This document shows positions 7,130-15,841 of a stretch of 22,418 bases of DNA, in pieces. This stretch comes from JBMSHD01 sp049416425. Its GTDB lineage: Bacteria; Pseudomonadota; Gammaproteobacteria; Francisellales; Francisellaceae. The notes under the pieces were generated by a model that was not told the origin of the DNA, ran no database searches, and saw nothing but the letters and a program-made list of their open reading frames with translations. The translations under genes were made by a program, and so were the position numbers. How positions within the stretch are numbered: position 1 is the stretch's first letter; the number at the start of each line of letters is the position of its first letter. The stretch lies in the NCBI GenBank assembly GCA_049416425.1, contig JBMSHD010000021.1, positions 1 through 22,418 of the forward strand, given 5' to 3'.

Positions 7130-8221
7130 CTAGACGGCTTCTTTGGCAATTTCAGCTAAAAGATCGGCCTGGTATTCCTGAACTAGAGGCTCAATGACGC
7201 AAGCCAGACTTCCTTCCATGATTTCCTCGAGTCGATAAAGCGTCAGATTAATGCGATGATCGGTGACTCTGCCTTGAGGATAATTATAGGTGCGAATCCG
7301 CTCGGATCGATCGCCACTGCCGACTAAATTTCGTCGCTGATCGGCTTGCGCTTTCTGCTGTTTATCAATTTCGCTTTGCAGGAGTTTGGCTTTGAGCACA
7401 GACATGGCTTGAGCCTTATTTTTATGTTGTGAACGCTGATCCTGACATTCAACGACGACACCGGTTGGAATATGGGTTATGCGAATGGCTGAATCGGTTT
7501 TGTTAATATGTTGACCTCCGGCTCCTGAGGCTCTGAATGTGTCGATTTTAAGATCACTTGGATTTAGCTCGATTCCCTCTACCTCGCTGACCTCAGGCAT
7601 GATGGCGACGGTACAGGCGGAAGTGTGAACACGCCCCTGAGACTCGGTCTCCGGAACCCTTTGTACTCGATGGGCTCCTGATTCGAACTTAAGCTGTGAA
7701 TAGACACCCTCTCCGGATATTTTCGAGATAATCTCTTTATAACCGCCATGCTCACCTTCGCTGGCGCTGATAAGCTCAACACGCCAGCGTTTGGATTCAG
7801 CAAAACGACTGTACATTCTAAACAAGTCGCCGGAGAAAATTGCCGCCTCATCACCGCCGGTACCGGCTCGAATTTCCAAAAATATATCCGCCCCATCATT
7901 AGGATCTTTTGGCAACATCAAAATTTGCAGCTCAGCGTTTAAGTTTTCAAGCCCCTCTTCGGATTCCTTGATCTCCTCTTCTGCCATCTCTTTTAAATCG
8001 GCGTCGCCATCCTTTAGCATTTCTCTGGCCGCCTCTATATCCGACTCGGTTTGCTGATACCGACGATAAACATCAACAACCGGTTCCAGCTGGGCATACT
8101 CGACCGATAATGCTTTAAATTTATTCTGATCAGTGATGATATCGGCATCACCAAGAAGAACGCTTATCTCTTCATGACGTTCTAATAAAGACTCTAATTT
8201 CAGACGAATGGAGGATTTCAT
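7130..8221 (-). CDS. prfA: Peptide chain release factor 1
   Basis: RF1 reads UAA and UAG and triggers hydrolysis of peptidyl-tRNA. From the ATG at 8221 the protein is 363 residues (E. coli 360). It carries the GGQ motif in SGAGGQHINKTDSA (about 235-237) and the anticodon-like P-x-T motif as PET in HRVQRVPETESQGR (about 190-192), where the middle residue is variable in RF1 proteins. The chosen start overlaps the hemA stop as ATGA, a typical arrangement for translational coupling. An upstream frame extension to 8266 lies within hemA and is rejected. prmC, which methylates this protein, follows directly. Confidence 0.97.
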   Translation of the reverse strand: MKSSIRLKLESLLERHEEISVLLGDADIITDQNKFKALSVEYAQLEPVVDVYRRYQQTESDIEAAREMLKDGDADLKEMAEEEIKESEEGLENLNAELQILMLPKDPNDGADIFLEIRAGTGGDEAAIFSGDLFRMYSRFAESKRWRVELISASEGEHGGYKEIISKISGEGVYSQLKFESGAHRVQRVPETESQGRVHTSACTVAIMPEVSEVEGIELNPSDLKIDTFRASGAGGQHINKTDSAIRITHIPTGVVVECQDQRSQHKNKAQAMSVLKAKLLQSEIDKQQKAQADQRRNLVGSGDRSERIRTYNYPQGRVTDHRINLTLYRLEEIMEGSLACVIEPLVQEYQADLLAEIAKEAV

Positions 8222-9477
8222 TGCGTTGTATTTCCAGATTTTAAACCAAATATTTCTTCGGCACATCCCAAGACATCATTGCGACCGGTTTGTGCTGCGG
8301 CTCTTAAAGACACACTCGGTGTATGCAGCCACTTGTTTTTAATGTTATGCCCGAAGCGTTTTAATACGAGGGCAGGATCTTCCCCGTTTTCTATCTTCTT
8401 CAGACTCTTCTCAAGCTCTGATTCAATCAAAGTTTTAGCCTGTTGGCGCATCGCTTTGATCAACTGATCCGATAGCACCGCCTTTTCCTGTTCGATATAT
8501 TCACTCAGGCCTTTTTCGATGAGTTTTTCAGCATAAATCGCCGCCTTCTGACGTTGAGTTTTACTGTTATGAATGACATGATCAATATCATCGACACAAT
8601 AAAGTGTATGCCTGTGGTCATCGCTGACCGTCGGAGCGATGACTCGAGGAACGGACAGGTCGATAAAAACGCGATCCTTACGCTCAAAAAACAGCTCGCC
8701 GCCGATCAGATAATCCGAGGCATTGACGGCAGCAATGATGATATCAGCACTGTTGATATGTTGTGCCATGGCTTTAAGCTCAAAGGCTTCTCCGGCGTGA
8801 GAGTTCGCCAAAATCTGCGCTTTTTCAAGCGTGCGATTGATAATAATAAGACGCTGCGGCTGGCAGGAAGCCAGATGCCTTGTGACCAATGCAGCTGTGA
8901 CTCCGGCACCAACAATGACGATCGTTTTGTCATCAAAGTCATCAAGACTCTGTCGCGCTAGAGAAACCGCAGAAAAAGCCACCGATACCGGACATTTGCC
9001 GATCTCAGTACGATACCGGACCTTTTTAGCCACGGAGAAAACTTTCTGACACAGACGATTGAGCATTCCACCCAGCGTTCTGCACTGCTGCGCCTGATGA
9101 TAGGCTTCTTTGAGCTGACCTAAAATCTGCGGCTCTCCCAGTACCATCGACTCAAGACCACAGGCCAGATTCATCAAATGTCGTGCAACGTGAGAATCCT
9201 GACGAATGACCAGATGATCGAGTAATGATAAATCCAGTCTTTTTATACGCCCCCGCCACCAGTTGATGATTTCATCAACAAGCTCCAGTCGGCGTAGCGC
9301 CATGTAAATCTCTGTGCGATTACAGGTAGACAGTATCATGACCTGCTCGATACCATCTATGGCATGAAGCGATCGAAGATACGCCTGCATATTATAGGCA
9401 TCGAGTGCGACGCTGGTGCGCACATCCATCGGTGATTTTTTATAATCGATGCCAAGAGCTACTAATATCATATCCAT
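8218..9477 (-). CDS. hemA: Glutamyl-tRNA reductase
   Basis: 419 residues (E. coli 418). HemA reduces glutamyl-tRNA to glutamate-1-semialdehyde with NADPH, the first committed step of haem synthesis by the C5 route. Visible motifs are LSTCNRTEIY with catalytic Cys52, GEPQILGQLKEAY (about 114-126), and the nucleotide loop VIVGAGVTAAL (about 187-197). It opens the hemA-prfA-prmC operon, an order common in gammaproteobacteria. Met3 (ATG two codons in) is an alternative start. The usual divergent neighbour lolB is missing; yfgM is divergent instead. An extended -10 candidate lies at 9526-9534. Confidence 0.97.
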   Translation of the reverse strand: MDMILVALGIDYKKSPMDVRTSVALDAYNMQAYLRSLHAIDGIEQVMILSTCNRTEIYMALRRLELVDEIINWWRGRIKRLDLSLLDHLVIRQDSHVARHLMNLACGLESMVLGEPQILGQLKEAYHQAQQCRTLGGMLNRLCQKVFSVAKKVRYRTEIGKCPVSVAFSAVSLARQSLDDFDDKTIVIVGAGVTAALVTRHLASCQPQRLIIINRTLEKAQILANSHAGEAFELKAMAQHINSADIIIAAVNASDYLIGGELFFERKDRVFIDLSVPRVIAPTVSDDHRHTLYCVDDIDHVIHNSKTQRQKAAIYAEKLIEKGLSEYIEQEKAVLSDQLIKAMRQQAKTLIESELEKSLKKIENGEDPALVLKRFGHNIKNKWLHTPSVSLRAAAQTGRNDVLGCAEEIFGLKSGNTTQ

Positions 9478-9525
9478 CTAACCTGTTCTGGGTGATTTGT
9501 GAACAGCAAAGTTTAAAACTATGCT

Positions 9526-9534
9526 ATTCTAGCA
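9526..9534 (-). promoter_or_regulatory. Extended -10 element, candidate hemA promoter
   Basis: On the - strand the sequence reads TGC-TAGAAT, a TGn extended -10, about 50 bp before hemA. It is half of a small palindrome (TGCTA-TTC-TAGCA, 9522-9534). The other half reads TGC-TATTCT on the + strand and could drive yfgM. No good -35 is seen on either strand. Confidence 0.35.
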
Positions 9535-9689
9535 CAATTTTCAAATAAGATACCACTTGCCAGGCATTTCCACTTTCATTTTTAGCATTACTTTTTTCAT
9601 GGCTTACAGAAAGCGACGATTTCCATTACCCGACCAGCGGCGAATATGATATATTGAGCACTATTAACGATTTTATCATAAATGACAAC

Positions 9690-10415
9690 ATGACGGACGA
9701 CTTCATTAATGAGGAAGAAAGCAAAGCCAAGGCGTTATGGCGGCGATACGGCACGCCGGCAGTCATCGTTATATGTCTGCTGTTTATTGCAATCGCAGGC
9801 TGGCAATATTGGCAGGCACACAAGCAAAAAGGCAGTTTTGAAGCCGCCGAGGCTTACCAGAAACTAGCGATCATTATCAACAATGTCAACGATGATCCCA
9901 ATGCGATTATCAGTCAATCACAACAACTGGAAAGTGCCTACCCTGACACCATATACGCAGATTTGGCTGCTATGGAGAAGGCTAAACAACAGGTTATTCT
10001 CAAACAATATGATGCCGCTATTCTCAGTTTGAAAAAGGTTGTCGATTCCTCTGCCAATATTAATCTGCAAGCCATCGCCAAGCTTAGAATGGCTCGCATC
10101 TATATACAACAAAAGAAATATGATGTGGCCAAACAGTTGTTAGCGTCTTTAAAACCTCAAGGCTATGCTGTCAGCAAAAATATGTTTCTGGGTGATATCG
10201 CTCTGCTACAAAAAGACAATGATCTGGCAAAAAAATACTGGCAACAGGCTTTGACTGCCGCAAATTCCCCCGATTTCAAAGATATCAGAGGCATCATTGA
10301 AATGAAGATCGATAATTTAAATGCGCTTAAGTCCATGAATAAGTCAGCGGCAAATATAACACTACCTGTTGGCGTTGAGGGTCCTCTTTCAAACAAAAAT
10401 AAAACCAATAAATAA
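9690..10415 (+). CDS. yfgM: YfgM-family TPR protein, ancillary SecYEG/BamB-linked
   Basis: The protein has a short charged cytoplasmic N-terminus, one membrane segment (about residues 21-39, PAVIVICLLFIAIAGWQYW), then a periplasmic region of TPR-like helices ending near KNKTNK. This matches the YfgM family (TPR_21 domain). In E. coli YfgM binds PpiD at the SecYEG translocon and helps hand over secreted proteins. I chose the ATG at 9690 (MTDDFINEEE) because it places the membrane segment where E. coli YfgM has it. A TTG at 9654 would add 12 residues. Neither start has a clear ribosome site. bamB follows, as in many gammaproteobacteria, but hisS (usually upstream) is absent. Confidence 0.88.
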   Translation: MTDDFINEEESKAKALWRRYGTPAVIVICLLFIAIAGWQYWQAHKQKGSFEAAEAYQKLAIIINNVNDDPNAIISQSQQLESAYPDTIYADLAAMEKAKQQVILKQYDAAILSLKKVVDSSANINLQAIAKLRMARIYIQQKKYDVAKQLLASLKPQGYAVSKNMFLGDIALLQKDNDLAKKYWQQALTAANSPDFKDIRGIIEMKIDNLNALKSMNKSAANITLPVGVEGPLSNKNKTNK

Positions 10416-10427
10416 TCACGGTTATCA

Positions 10428-10517
10428 ATGCTCGATCATATATTACCATCGCTTTTGTCCGCTCTGAATTCTGCAGGCAAAGCGACTTCTTATCAGAAAG
10501 AGGAAGTGATCGTTTGA
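10428..10517 (+). CDS. Possible 29-codon ORF between yfgM and bamB
   Basis: An ATG 12 bp after the yfgM stop opens a 29-codon frame (begins MLDHILPSLLSALNSAGK) ending in TGA. There is no convincing ribosome site and no family match. It could be a small gene, the remains of one, or a chance frame in the 170-bp spacer. Confidence 0.15.
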   Translation: MLDHILPSLLSALNSAGKATSYQKEEVIV

Positions 10518-10519
10518 GC

Positions 10520-10582
10520 ATGCCGGACTGTTTGGAATGTATTCAAGCAAAGACAATAACCTTAAACAAATTTGGTATTTAA
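10520..10582 (+). CDS. Possible 20-codon ORF just before bamB
   Basis: An ATG two bases after the preceding small frame's stop opens 20 codons (MPDCLECIQAKTITLNKFGI) with a CxxC pair. It ends 3 bp before the bamB ATG. The ribosome site would be GAGGAAG, about 15 nt upstream and rather distant. Chance cannot be excluded. Confidence 0.12.
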   Translation: MPDCLECIQAKTITLNKFGI

Positions 10583-10585
10583 AGC

Positions 10586-11740
10586 ATGAAAAAAAACAAA
10601 AAAATCATCTTGGGTTTATGCACCATCATGGGGTTGGCCGGTTTTTTAAGCGGTTGCGGCAACGCGAGTAATGAAATCCCACCCACACCACTTCAGACCT
10701 ACACACCATTGTTAAAGGCCAAATATCTCTATAGCCGTGATATCGGCAATGGCAATGGCGAACGCTTAGATGTGACGCTGACACCAGCCTACTTCGGTGA
10801 TAACATTTATACCACAAGCTTTGATGGCTATGTCGGTGCCATTGATGCCAAAGACGGAAAAACACGCTGGTTTTATCATGCCGATGATAATATCAGCGCT
10901 CCTGCCGCGGTTGATAACGATATCGTGGTGATAGGAACATTACACGGGCAGCTTGTTGCCATAAACAGCAATAGCGGTCATATGCTCTGGCAGGCAAAGT
11001 TACCTGGAAGTTTGTTTTCAAAACCCCTCATCAATAATGGAATCATCTATGTTCAGACTCATGATGGCAGCCTGTCTGCCTATAATGAGAAAGATGGCAC
11101 AGAATTATGGAGCAACGCCATCACTATTCCTGATTTGATGTTGACAGGAAATAGCTCACCGGTTATCTATAAAAATCTTGTCATCGTTGGCACCTCATCA
11201 GGAGAGCTATGGGGATTTAAGGCAGACGATGGCACCAGGCAATGGGATACACCGGTTGCCATTTCATCCAGCAGTTCTCCGGCTGGTCGCATGGTCGATA
11301 TCGTCAGCACACCGCTTGTCGATAATGATACGCTTTATGTGGCGACCTTCCAAGGCAATATTGCCAGCTTTAATACCGATACCGGGCAGCTAAACTGGCA
11401 GAAAAAAGCCTCTGTCTTCAATAATTTTGCTATCGGAGAAGGTCTGTTTTTTGTCAGCGACAGCGAAGGCAGACTCATCGCCTATGACAAAGAAAATGGC
11501 AAAATCAACTGGCAGAGCGATGCGTTGATCGGGCGAAAAACATCGGCACCACTTTATGTCGATAACAAGGTGATCGTTGGTGACTACGACGGGTTTGTTC
11601 ATATCTTTAATGCCAAAACAGGACAGTATCTTGACCGTATCGATATCGGTGGAGATGGCATCAAAGCACAACCTGTTTATGTTGCCGGCAAAGTATTTGT
11701 ACAGACCAATGGTGGTTCACTGGCGGCTATCCAGTTGTAG
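10586..11740 (+). CDS. bamB: Outer membrane assembly lipoprotein BamB
   Basis: 384 residues (E. coli 392). The start is a lipoprotein signal peptide: KKNKK, a hydrophobic core, then the lipobox LSGC with Cys24 as the acylated residue. The rest is an eight-bladed PQQ-type beta-propeller, seen as repeated 'DG..xALDxxTGxxxWx' blades (for example DAKDGKTRWFY, NSNSGHMLWQ, NEKDGTELWS, NTDTGQLNWQ, DKENGKINWQ). BamB is a subunit of the BAM complex that inserts outer-membrane beta-barrels, so the cell has a double membrane. The MFS gene starts 11 bp downstream. The GTPase gene der, its frequent next neighbour, is absent. Confidence 0.96.
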   Translation: MKKNKKIILGLCTIMGLAGFLSGCGNASNEIPPTPLQTYTPLLKAKYLYSRDIGNGNGERLDVTLTPAYFGDNIYTTSFDGYVGAIDAKDGKTRWFYHADDNISAPAAVDNDIVVIGTLHGQLVAINSNSGHMLWQAKLPGSLFSKPLINNGIIYVQTHDGSLSAYNEKDGTELWSNAITIPDLMLTGNSSPVIYKNLVIVGTSSGELWGFKADDGTRQWDTPVAISSSSSPAGRMVDIVSTPLVDNDTLYVATFQGNIASFNTDTGQLNWQKKASVFNNFAIGEGLFFVSDSEGRLIAYDKENGKINWQSDALIGRKTSAPLYVDNKVIVGDYDGFVHIFNAKTGQYLDRIDIGGDGIKAQPVYVAGKVFVQTNGGSLAAIQL

Positions 11741-11751
11741 AGAGAAATCAT

Positions 11752-12951
11752 ATGAATGGCAGAGCAATAAAAGCCTGTGGCATACCTTCATTGTTTATTC
11801 TGGTGCTGATGATTTCAGTTGGTCCTTTCGGCGATACCATTTACGCTCCTTCGCTGCCCAGCATTCAGCAGGCTTTTAACACGCAGTATCACTACGTTCA
11901 GTTGACGATTACCTTTTATCTTTTAGGGTATTCCATCAGTCAGCTTCTCTATGGTCCTTTTTCTGATCGCTATGGCAGAAAACCCATCATGGTTATCGGC
12001 GCCATTATTTTTCTTATCGGCTCGGGAATCTGCCTGTTTTCACAGAATATTCTGATGTTGATAGCCGGGCGTTTCGTTCAGGGGTTTGGCGCCTGTGCCG
12101 GTGCGGTTATATCGAGTGCGGCCGTCAGAGATGCCTTCCCCAGTAATATGCAGGGTAGAATGTTTGCCAAGATGAATATCGCTTTTGCTATCGCTCCCGG
12201 TCTCGGCGCTATCACTGGCACTTTTATCAGCTGGCAGATCAATTTTATCGTGCTGTTTATACTGGCCATTATGCTCACGATTTGTGTCCTGTTTATGCTG
12301 CCTGAAACCTTGAAACAAAAAAACAAAGGCGCCACACGTCCAATCAGATTGATCAAAAATTATATGAAGCTGTTTATCACCAAAGGCTATCTGGTCTATT
12401 TACTCCTTCTGGGTTTAAACATGGGCATGATATACAGCTGTTTAGTCGAAGCACCGGCATTGGTGATCAATCTTATGCAGCTGTCAAAACCGTGGTTTAT
12501 CGTTATCGCCGCCGGTATTGTGCTGGCCTTTATGTGCGGCTCGATATTGTGCAACTGGCTGTGTCATCATTTAAGGCATCATTATATTATTCTTATTGGT
12601 TTTATCGTCAGTCTCGCGGGAGGGATGATCATGCTGATCTTCTCATCACTAGGTATCATCAGGCTCACGACCCTGCTTTTGCCTATCATCGTTATTTTTA
12701 TTGGCATTTCATTCGTGGTTCCATTGGCCACCGCCAAAGCACTTAAACCCTTTGATACCATTGCCGGTTCTGCCTCGGCGATGATGGGTTTTTTCCAGAT
12801 GGGAATGGCCTCACTGATTACCGCTCTGGTCACTGTGCTTCATATCGGTTACACCTATACCATGCCTGTTACCTTTGTGGTTTTGTCTCTTACAGGCATT
12901 ATTATATTCAGTCTCTATCTATTGTCCGGTCTGTTTATTAAAAAACGTTGA
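11752..12951 (+). CDS. MFS drug exporter, Bcr/CflA family
   Basis: 399 residues with about twelve membrane segments. MFS motif A is present between segments 2 and 3 (GPFSDRYGRKPIM). The segment GFGACAGAVISSAAVRD matches the Bcr/CflA subfamily (bicyclomycin and chloramphenicol-type drug:proton antiporters), as does the early D-T-I-Y-A-P-S-L-P motif. The actual substrate cannot be told from sequence. It is 11 bp downstream of bamB and probably read through from it. Its stop codon is one base from the end of the convergent tsaC gene, leaving no room for a separate terminator. Confidence 0.92.
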   Translation: MNGRAIKACGIPSLFILVLMISVGPFGDTIYAPSLPSIQQAFNTQYHYVQLTITFYLLGYSISQLLYGPFSDRYGRKPIMVIGAIIFLIGSGICLFSQNILMLIAGRFVQGFGACAGAVISSAAVRDAFPSNMQGRMFAKMNIAFAIAPGLGAITGTFISWQINFIVLFILAIMLTICVLFMLPETLKQKNKGATRPIRLIKNYMKLFITKGYLVYLLLLGLNMGMIYSCLVEAPALVINLMQLSKPWFIVIAAGIVLAFMCGSILCNWLCHHLRHHYIILIGFIVSLAGGMIMLIFSSLGIIRLTTLLLPIIVIFIGISFVVPLATAKALKPFDTIAGSASAMMGFFQMGMASLITALVTVLHIGYTYTMPVTFVVLSLTGIIIFSLYLLSGLFIKKR

Positions 12952-12952
12952 G

Positions 12953-13513
12953 TTATGGTCTTATGATTTTCCCGCTTTTAAGCTCAATAATGCGAGAGGG
13001 TTGTTGCGACTTAAAATCAGGATAGGGGAAAATAAAATCGATATCATTGCCAAAATATTTTTCGACTTGAGAAGCACAGGTTGCCGCTGGAGCGCCAGAA
13101 ATATTAGCACTGGTTGAGATAATGGCCTGTTTCAACCCTCTTGTGATTTCAGAAAGCAAAGGATGGCGGGTCAGGCGGACGGCAACCGTATCATACGCTC
13201 CTGTCAACCACGACAGTCCTTTTTTTGCTGGCACCACCCAGGTTATTGCTCTGACATTATCCTGCCGCAAAATCTCAAGCTCTGTTGTTGTCATCACATC
13301 TCCGTCGATATAAGGCATTAGTAAGGAAATATCACTGGCAACGATAATAAATCCCTTGTCTCTGGCTCTTGATTTGAGTTTAAGCAATCGATTTACCGCT
13401 TCCGGGTTTACGCAACAACTCAGACCATAAACCGACTCGGTTGGTAAAGCGATTATTTTGTTGTCTTGCAATAAATTTATTGTTTTTTCAATATTGTCTT
13501 TGGGGCAAGTCAT
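12953..13513 (-). CDS. tsaC: Threonylcarbamoyl-AMP synthase (TsaC/YrdC)
   Basis: 186 residues (E. coli TsaC 190). It makes L-threonylcarbamoyl-AMP from threonine, bicarbonate and ATP, the first step of the universal t6A37 tRNA modification. Motifs are ALPTESVYGL, the K-x-R substrate-binding segment KLKSRARDKGFI, and STSANISG. It lacks the C-terminal Sua5 domain, so it is the short TsaC type. It is divergent from fnr (65 bp apart) and ends one base from the MFS gene. Confidence 0.95.
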   Translation of the reverse strand: MTCPKDNIEKTINLLQDNKIIALPTESVYGLSCCVNPEAVNRLLKLKSRARDKGFIIVASDISLLMPYIDGDVMTTTELEILRQDNVRAITWVVPAKKGLSWLTGAYDTVAVRLTRHPLLSEITRGLKQAIISTSANISGAPAATCASQVEKYFGNDIDFIFPYPDFKSQQPSRIIELKSGKIIRP

Positions 13514-13518
13514 AAAAG

Positions 13519-13547
13519 TTGCATGTTTAGATATGATGGAGTAACAT
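13519..13547 (+). promoter_or_regulatory. Possible fnr promoter
   Basis: TTGCAT (13519-13524) and TAACAT (13542-13547) are 17 bp apart in the 65-bp gap between tsaC and fnr. This gives a start about 25 nt before the fnr ATG. The -10 matches at 4 of 6 positions. No FNR box (TTGAT-N4-ATCAA) is seen here. Confidence 0.35.
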
Positions 13548-13578
13548 TGGGCTCATTATATCATGAGTTTTAGCAAAC

Positions 13579-14271
13579 ATGCACAAACGATCCCTTAGTA
13601 ATGATTTGGCATGTAGCCATTGTCAGGTTCACGATTTATGTTTTCCGGTTGAATTAAGCGCTGAAGAGGGGAAGCTGTTAAGCAATATCGTCTCTCCAGC
13701 CCAAACGGTAAAAAAAGGGCAGGCACTGTTCCATGCTGGTGATCCATTTACGGCAATTTATTCTGTAAGAGCCGGCACCATAAAATGCATTAATAGACAA
13801 CAGTTACTGTTGGCATTTTATTATCCCAGCGATCTTTTAGGATTTGATGGCATCGCCGATGGTAAATACCAAACCCATGCTATTGCCACGGAAGATACCA
13901 CGATATGTAAAATCAATTACCACAAGCTTCTGGGCATGATGGGTAAGATTCCAAAATTATCTGACTTTATGCTGAGAATGGTCTCCAGACAGCTCAATGA
14001 CCTGCTTATTGATATCAAACATCATAAAAACACTGAACAGCGTTTCTGTGCCTTTTTATATCAAATCTCACAAAATTTCCAGCGGCGAGGATTCTCTGCC
14101 AAGGAATTTACATTGCCAATGCCGCGCCAGGACATTGCCAACTATCTCGATCTGGCTTTAGAGACGGTCAGCCGCACCATTCATACGCTGAAAGAGCAGA
14201 ATATCATCGATATCAACAACAAGCGTGTCAAAATTTTGGATTATATCAAGTTAAAAGCCTTGGCTGAATAA
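13579..14271 (+). CDS. fnr: FNR-type oxygen-sensing transcription regulator
   Basis: 230 residues, Crp/Fnr family. The N-terminal cluster C12-x2-C15-x5-C21 has the same spacing as E. coli FNR Cys20/23/29, and Cys110 (TTICKI) corresponds to Cys122. All four [4Fe-4S] ligands are therefore present and oxygen sensing is likely. A cyclic-nucleotide-like beta-roll follows, then a dimer helix and the HTH (MPRQDIANYL...ETVSRTIHTL). The recognition helix reads E-x2-S-R (E195, S198, R199), as in FNR, which reads TTGAT half-sites. The N-terminus is a few residues shorter than in E. coli. It probably controls the shift to low-oxygen respiration. It stands alone, convergent with lysS. Confidence 0.9.
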   Translation: MHKRSLSNDLACSHCQVHDLCFPVELSAEEGKLLSNIVSPAQTVKKGQALFHAGDPFTAIYSVRAGTIKCINRQQLLLAFYYPSDLLGFDGIADGKYQTHAIATEDTTICKINYHKLLGMMGKIPKLSDFMLRMVSRQLNDLLIDIKHHKNTEQRFCAFLYQISQNFQRRGFSAKEFTLPMPRQDIANYLDLALETVSRTIHTLKEQNIIDINNKRVKILDYIKLKALAE

Positions 14272-14292
14272 GGGAGAGTTCGATTTCTATAT

Positions 14293-15822
14293 CTATTCCG
14301 GTCTCATATGCGGAAACAGGATAACATCACGAATTGAGGGACTATCGGTGAAAAACATCACCAGCCTATCGATACCGATGCCTTCGCCGGCGGTCGGTGG
14401 CAGACCATATTCAAGCGCACGTACATAATCGGCATCATAATACATCGCCTCTTCATCTCCGGCATCTTTAGCAACGACCTGTTCTTTGAAGCGGTTGGCC
14501 TGATCTTCGGCATCATTTAGTTCGGAGAAACCATTGGCGATTTCACGTCCACCAATAAAGAACTCGAAGCGATCGGTGATAAAGGGATTGTTATCGTTTC
14601 GACGAGCCAGCGGTGAGACTTCAGCTGGATAAGCGGTAATAAATGTTGGCTGAATCAGACGATGCTCAACTGTCTCTTCGAAGATGATGGTCTGGATTTT
14701 ACCCAGACCAAAATGCGGTTCGATCTTCTGTCCCAGCTTTTCTGCAATCTCTCCGGCTTTGGCTAAATCGTTTAAATCATCGGCCTTGATCTCGGGATTA
14801 TATTTCAGTATGGAATCAAACATCGACAGTCGTGTGAACGCAGAAGACAGATCATAGTCAAGACCTTGATAATTAATCGCTGTTGATCCAAGCAACTCTT
14901 TTGCCATGCCACGCAGAAGATCTTCCGTCAGATTCATAAGATCGATATAATCGGCATAGGCCTGATAGAATTCCAGCATGGTAAACTCTGGATTATGGCG
15001 CGTTGATAGACCTTCATTTCTGAAATTACGGTTAATCTCATAAACCCGCTCAAAACCACCGACTACCAATCTTTTGAGATAAAGTTCGGGGGCGATGCGT
15101 AAAAACAGTGGCATATCCAGGGCATTGTGATGGGTCGCGAATGGTTTTGCCGCCGCTCCACCTGGAATGGCGTGCATCATTGGTGTTTCAACTTCCATGA
15201 AACGATGATCATCGAAATAACGACGAATAAATTTAATGATTTTGGAGCGCATCGTAAACACATGGCGACTGTCTTCATTCATCATCAAATCAACATAGCG
15301 CTGACGATAACGCGTTTCCTGATCAGAAAGGCCATGAAATTTATCCGGAAGAGGCCTTATGGCCTTTGTCAACAGTTTGATATTACTGGCATGAAGCGAT
15401 AATTCACCGGTGTTGGTTTTAAAAACCGTGCCCTCAATACCGACAATATCGCCTAGATCCCAGTTTTCTTTGAAGTTATCATATTGCCCTTCGGCTAAAT
15501 CATTTTTCCTCAGATAGACCTGAATACGACCAGACATATCCTGAAGCGTGATAAAACTGGCTTTACCCATGATGCGTCTTAGCATGATACGACCGGCAAC
15601 AGCATAGCATTTTTTATCTTCGATGGCTTCAAGTTCGGCCTTTTCAGTCGCATCATATTGATGATGAAGGCAGGCGGCGACGATATCACGCTTGAAATCA
15701 TTGGCATAGCCGATGCCGTTATTCGTTGTTGCAATGGTTTTCAGTTTTTGTTTGCGGATGGCAATCTGGCTGTTTTCATCCATCTGTTGATCGCCTGAGG
15801 CGCTAATATTCTGTTCTGTCAT
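14293..15822 (-). CDS. lysS: Lysyl-tRNA synthetase, class II
   Basis: 509 residues (E. coli LysS 505). An OB-fold anticodon-binding domain (about residues 70-155, VAGRIMLRRIMGKASF...) is followed by the class II catalytic core. Motif 2 is RNFRNEGLSTRHNPEFTMLE (about 265-284) and motif 3 is near the C-terminus (GIGIDRLVMFFTD). It charges tRNA-Lys. It lies 19 bp downstream of prfB, the conserved prfB-lysS pair of E. coli and many other gammaproteobacteria. Confidence 0.97.
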   Translation of the reverse strand: MTEQNISASGDQQMDENSQIAIRKQKLKTIATTNNGIGYANDFKRDIVAACLHHQYDATEKAELEAIEDKKCYAVAGRIMLRRIMGKASFITLQDMSGRIQVYLRKNDLAEGQYDNFKENWDLGDIVGIEGTVFKTNTGELSLHASNIKLLTKAIRPLPDKFHGLSDQETRYRQRYVDLMMNEDSRHVFTMRSKIIKFIRRYFDDHRFMEVETPMMHAIPGGAAAKPFATHHNALDMPLFLRIAPELYLKRLVVGGFERVYEINRNFRNEGLSTRHNPEFTMLEFYQAYADYIDLMNLTEDLLRGMAKELLGSTAINYQGLDYDLSSAFTRLSMFDSILKYNPEIKADDLNDLAKAGEIAEKLGQKIEPHFGLGKIQTIIFEETVEHRLIQPTFITAYPAEVSPLARRNDNNPFITDRFEFFIGGREIANGFSELNDAEDQANRFKEQVVAKDAGDEEAMYYDADYVRALEYGLPPTAGEGIGIDRLVMFFTDSPSIRDVILFPHMRPE

Positions 15823-15841
15823 AATTCTATTCCAAATTTTT

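Noticed and set aside
7130..8221. PET instead of PAT in the RF1 stop-codon motif as a sign of altered decoding
   Set aside because: The middle residue of P-x-T varies among RF1 proteins; the P and T are kept.
8554..8961. Longest shadow frame opposite hemA (135 codons)
   Set aside because: It is fully inside hemA on the other strand, with no ribosome site or domain; a by-product of hemA codon use.
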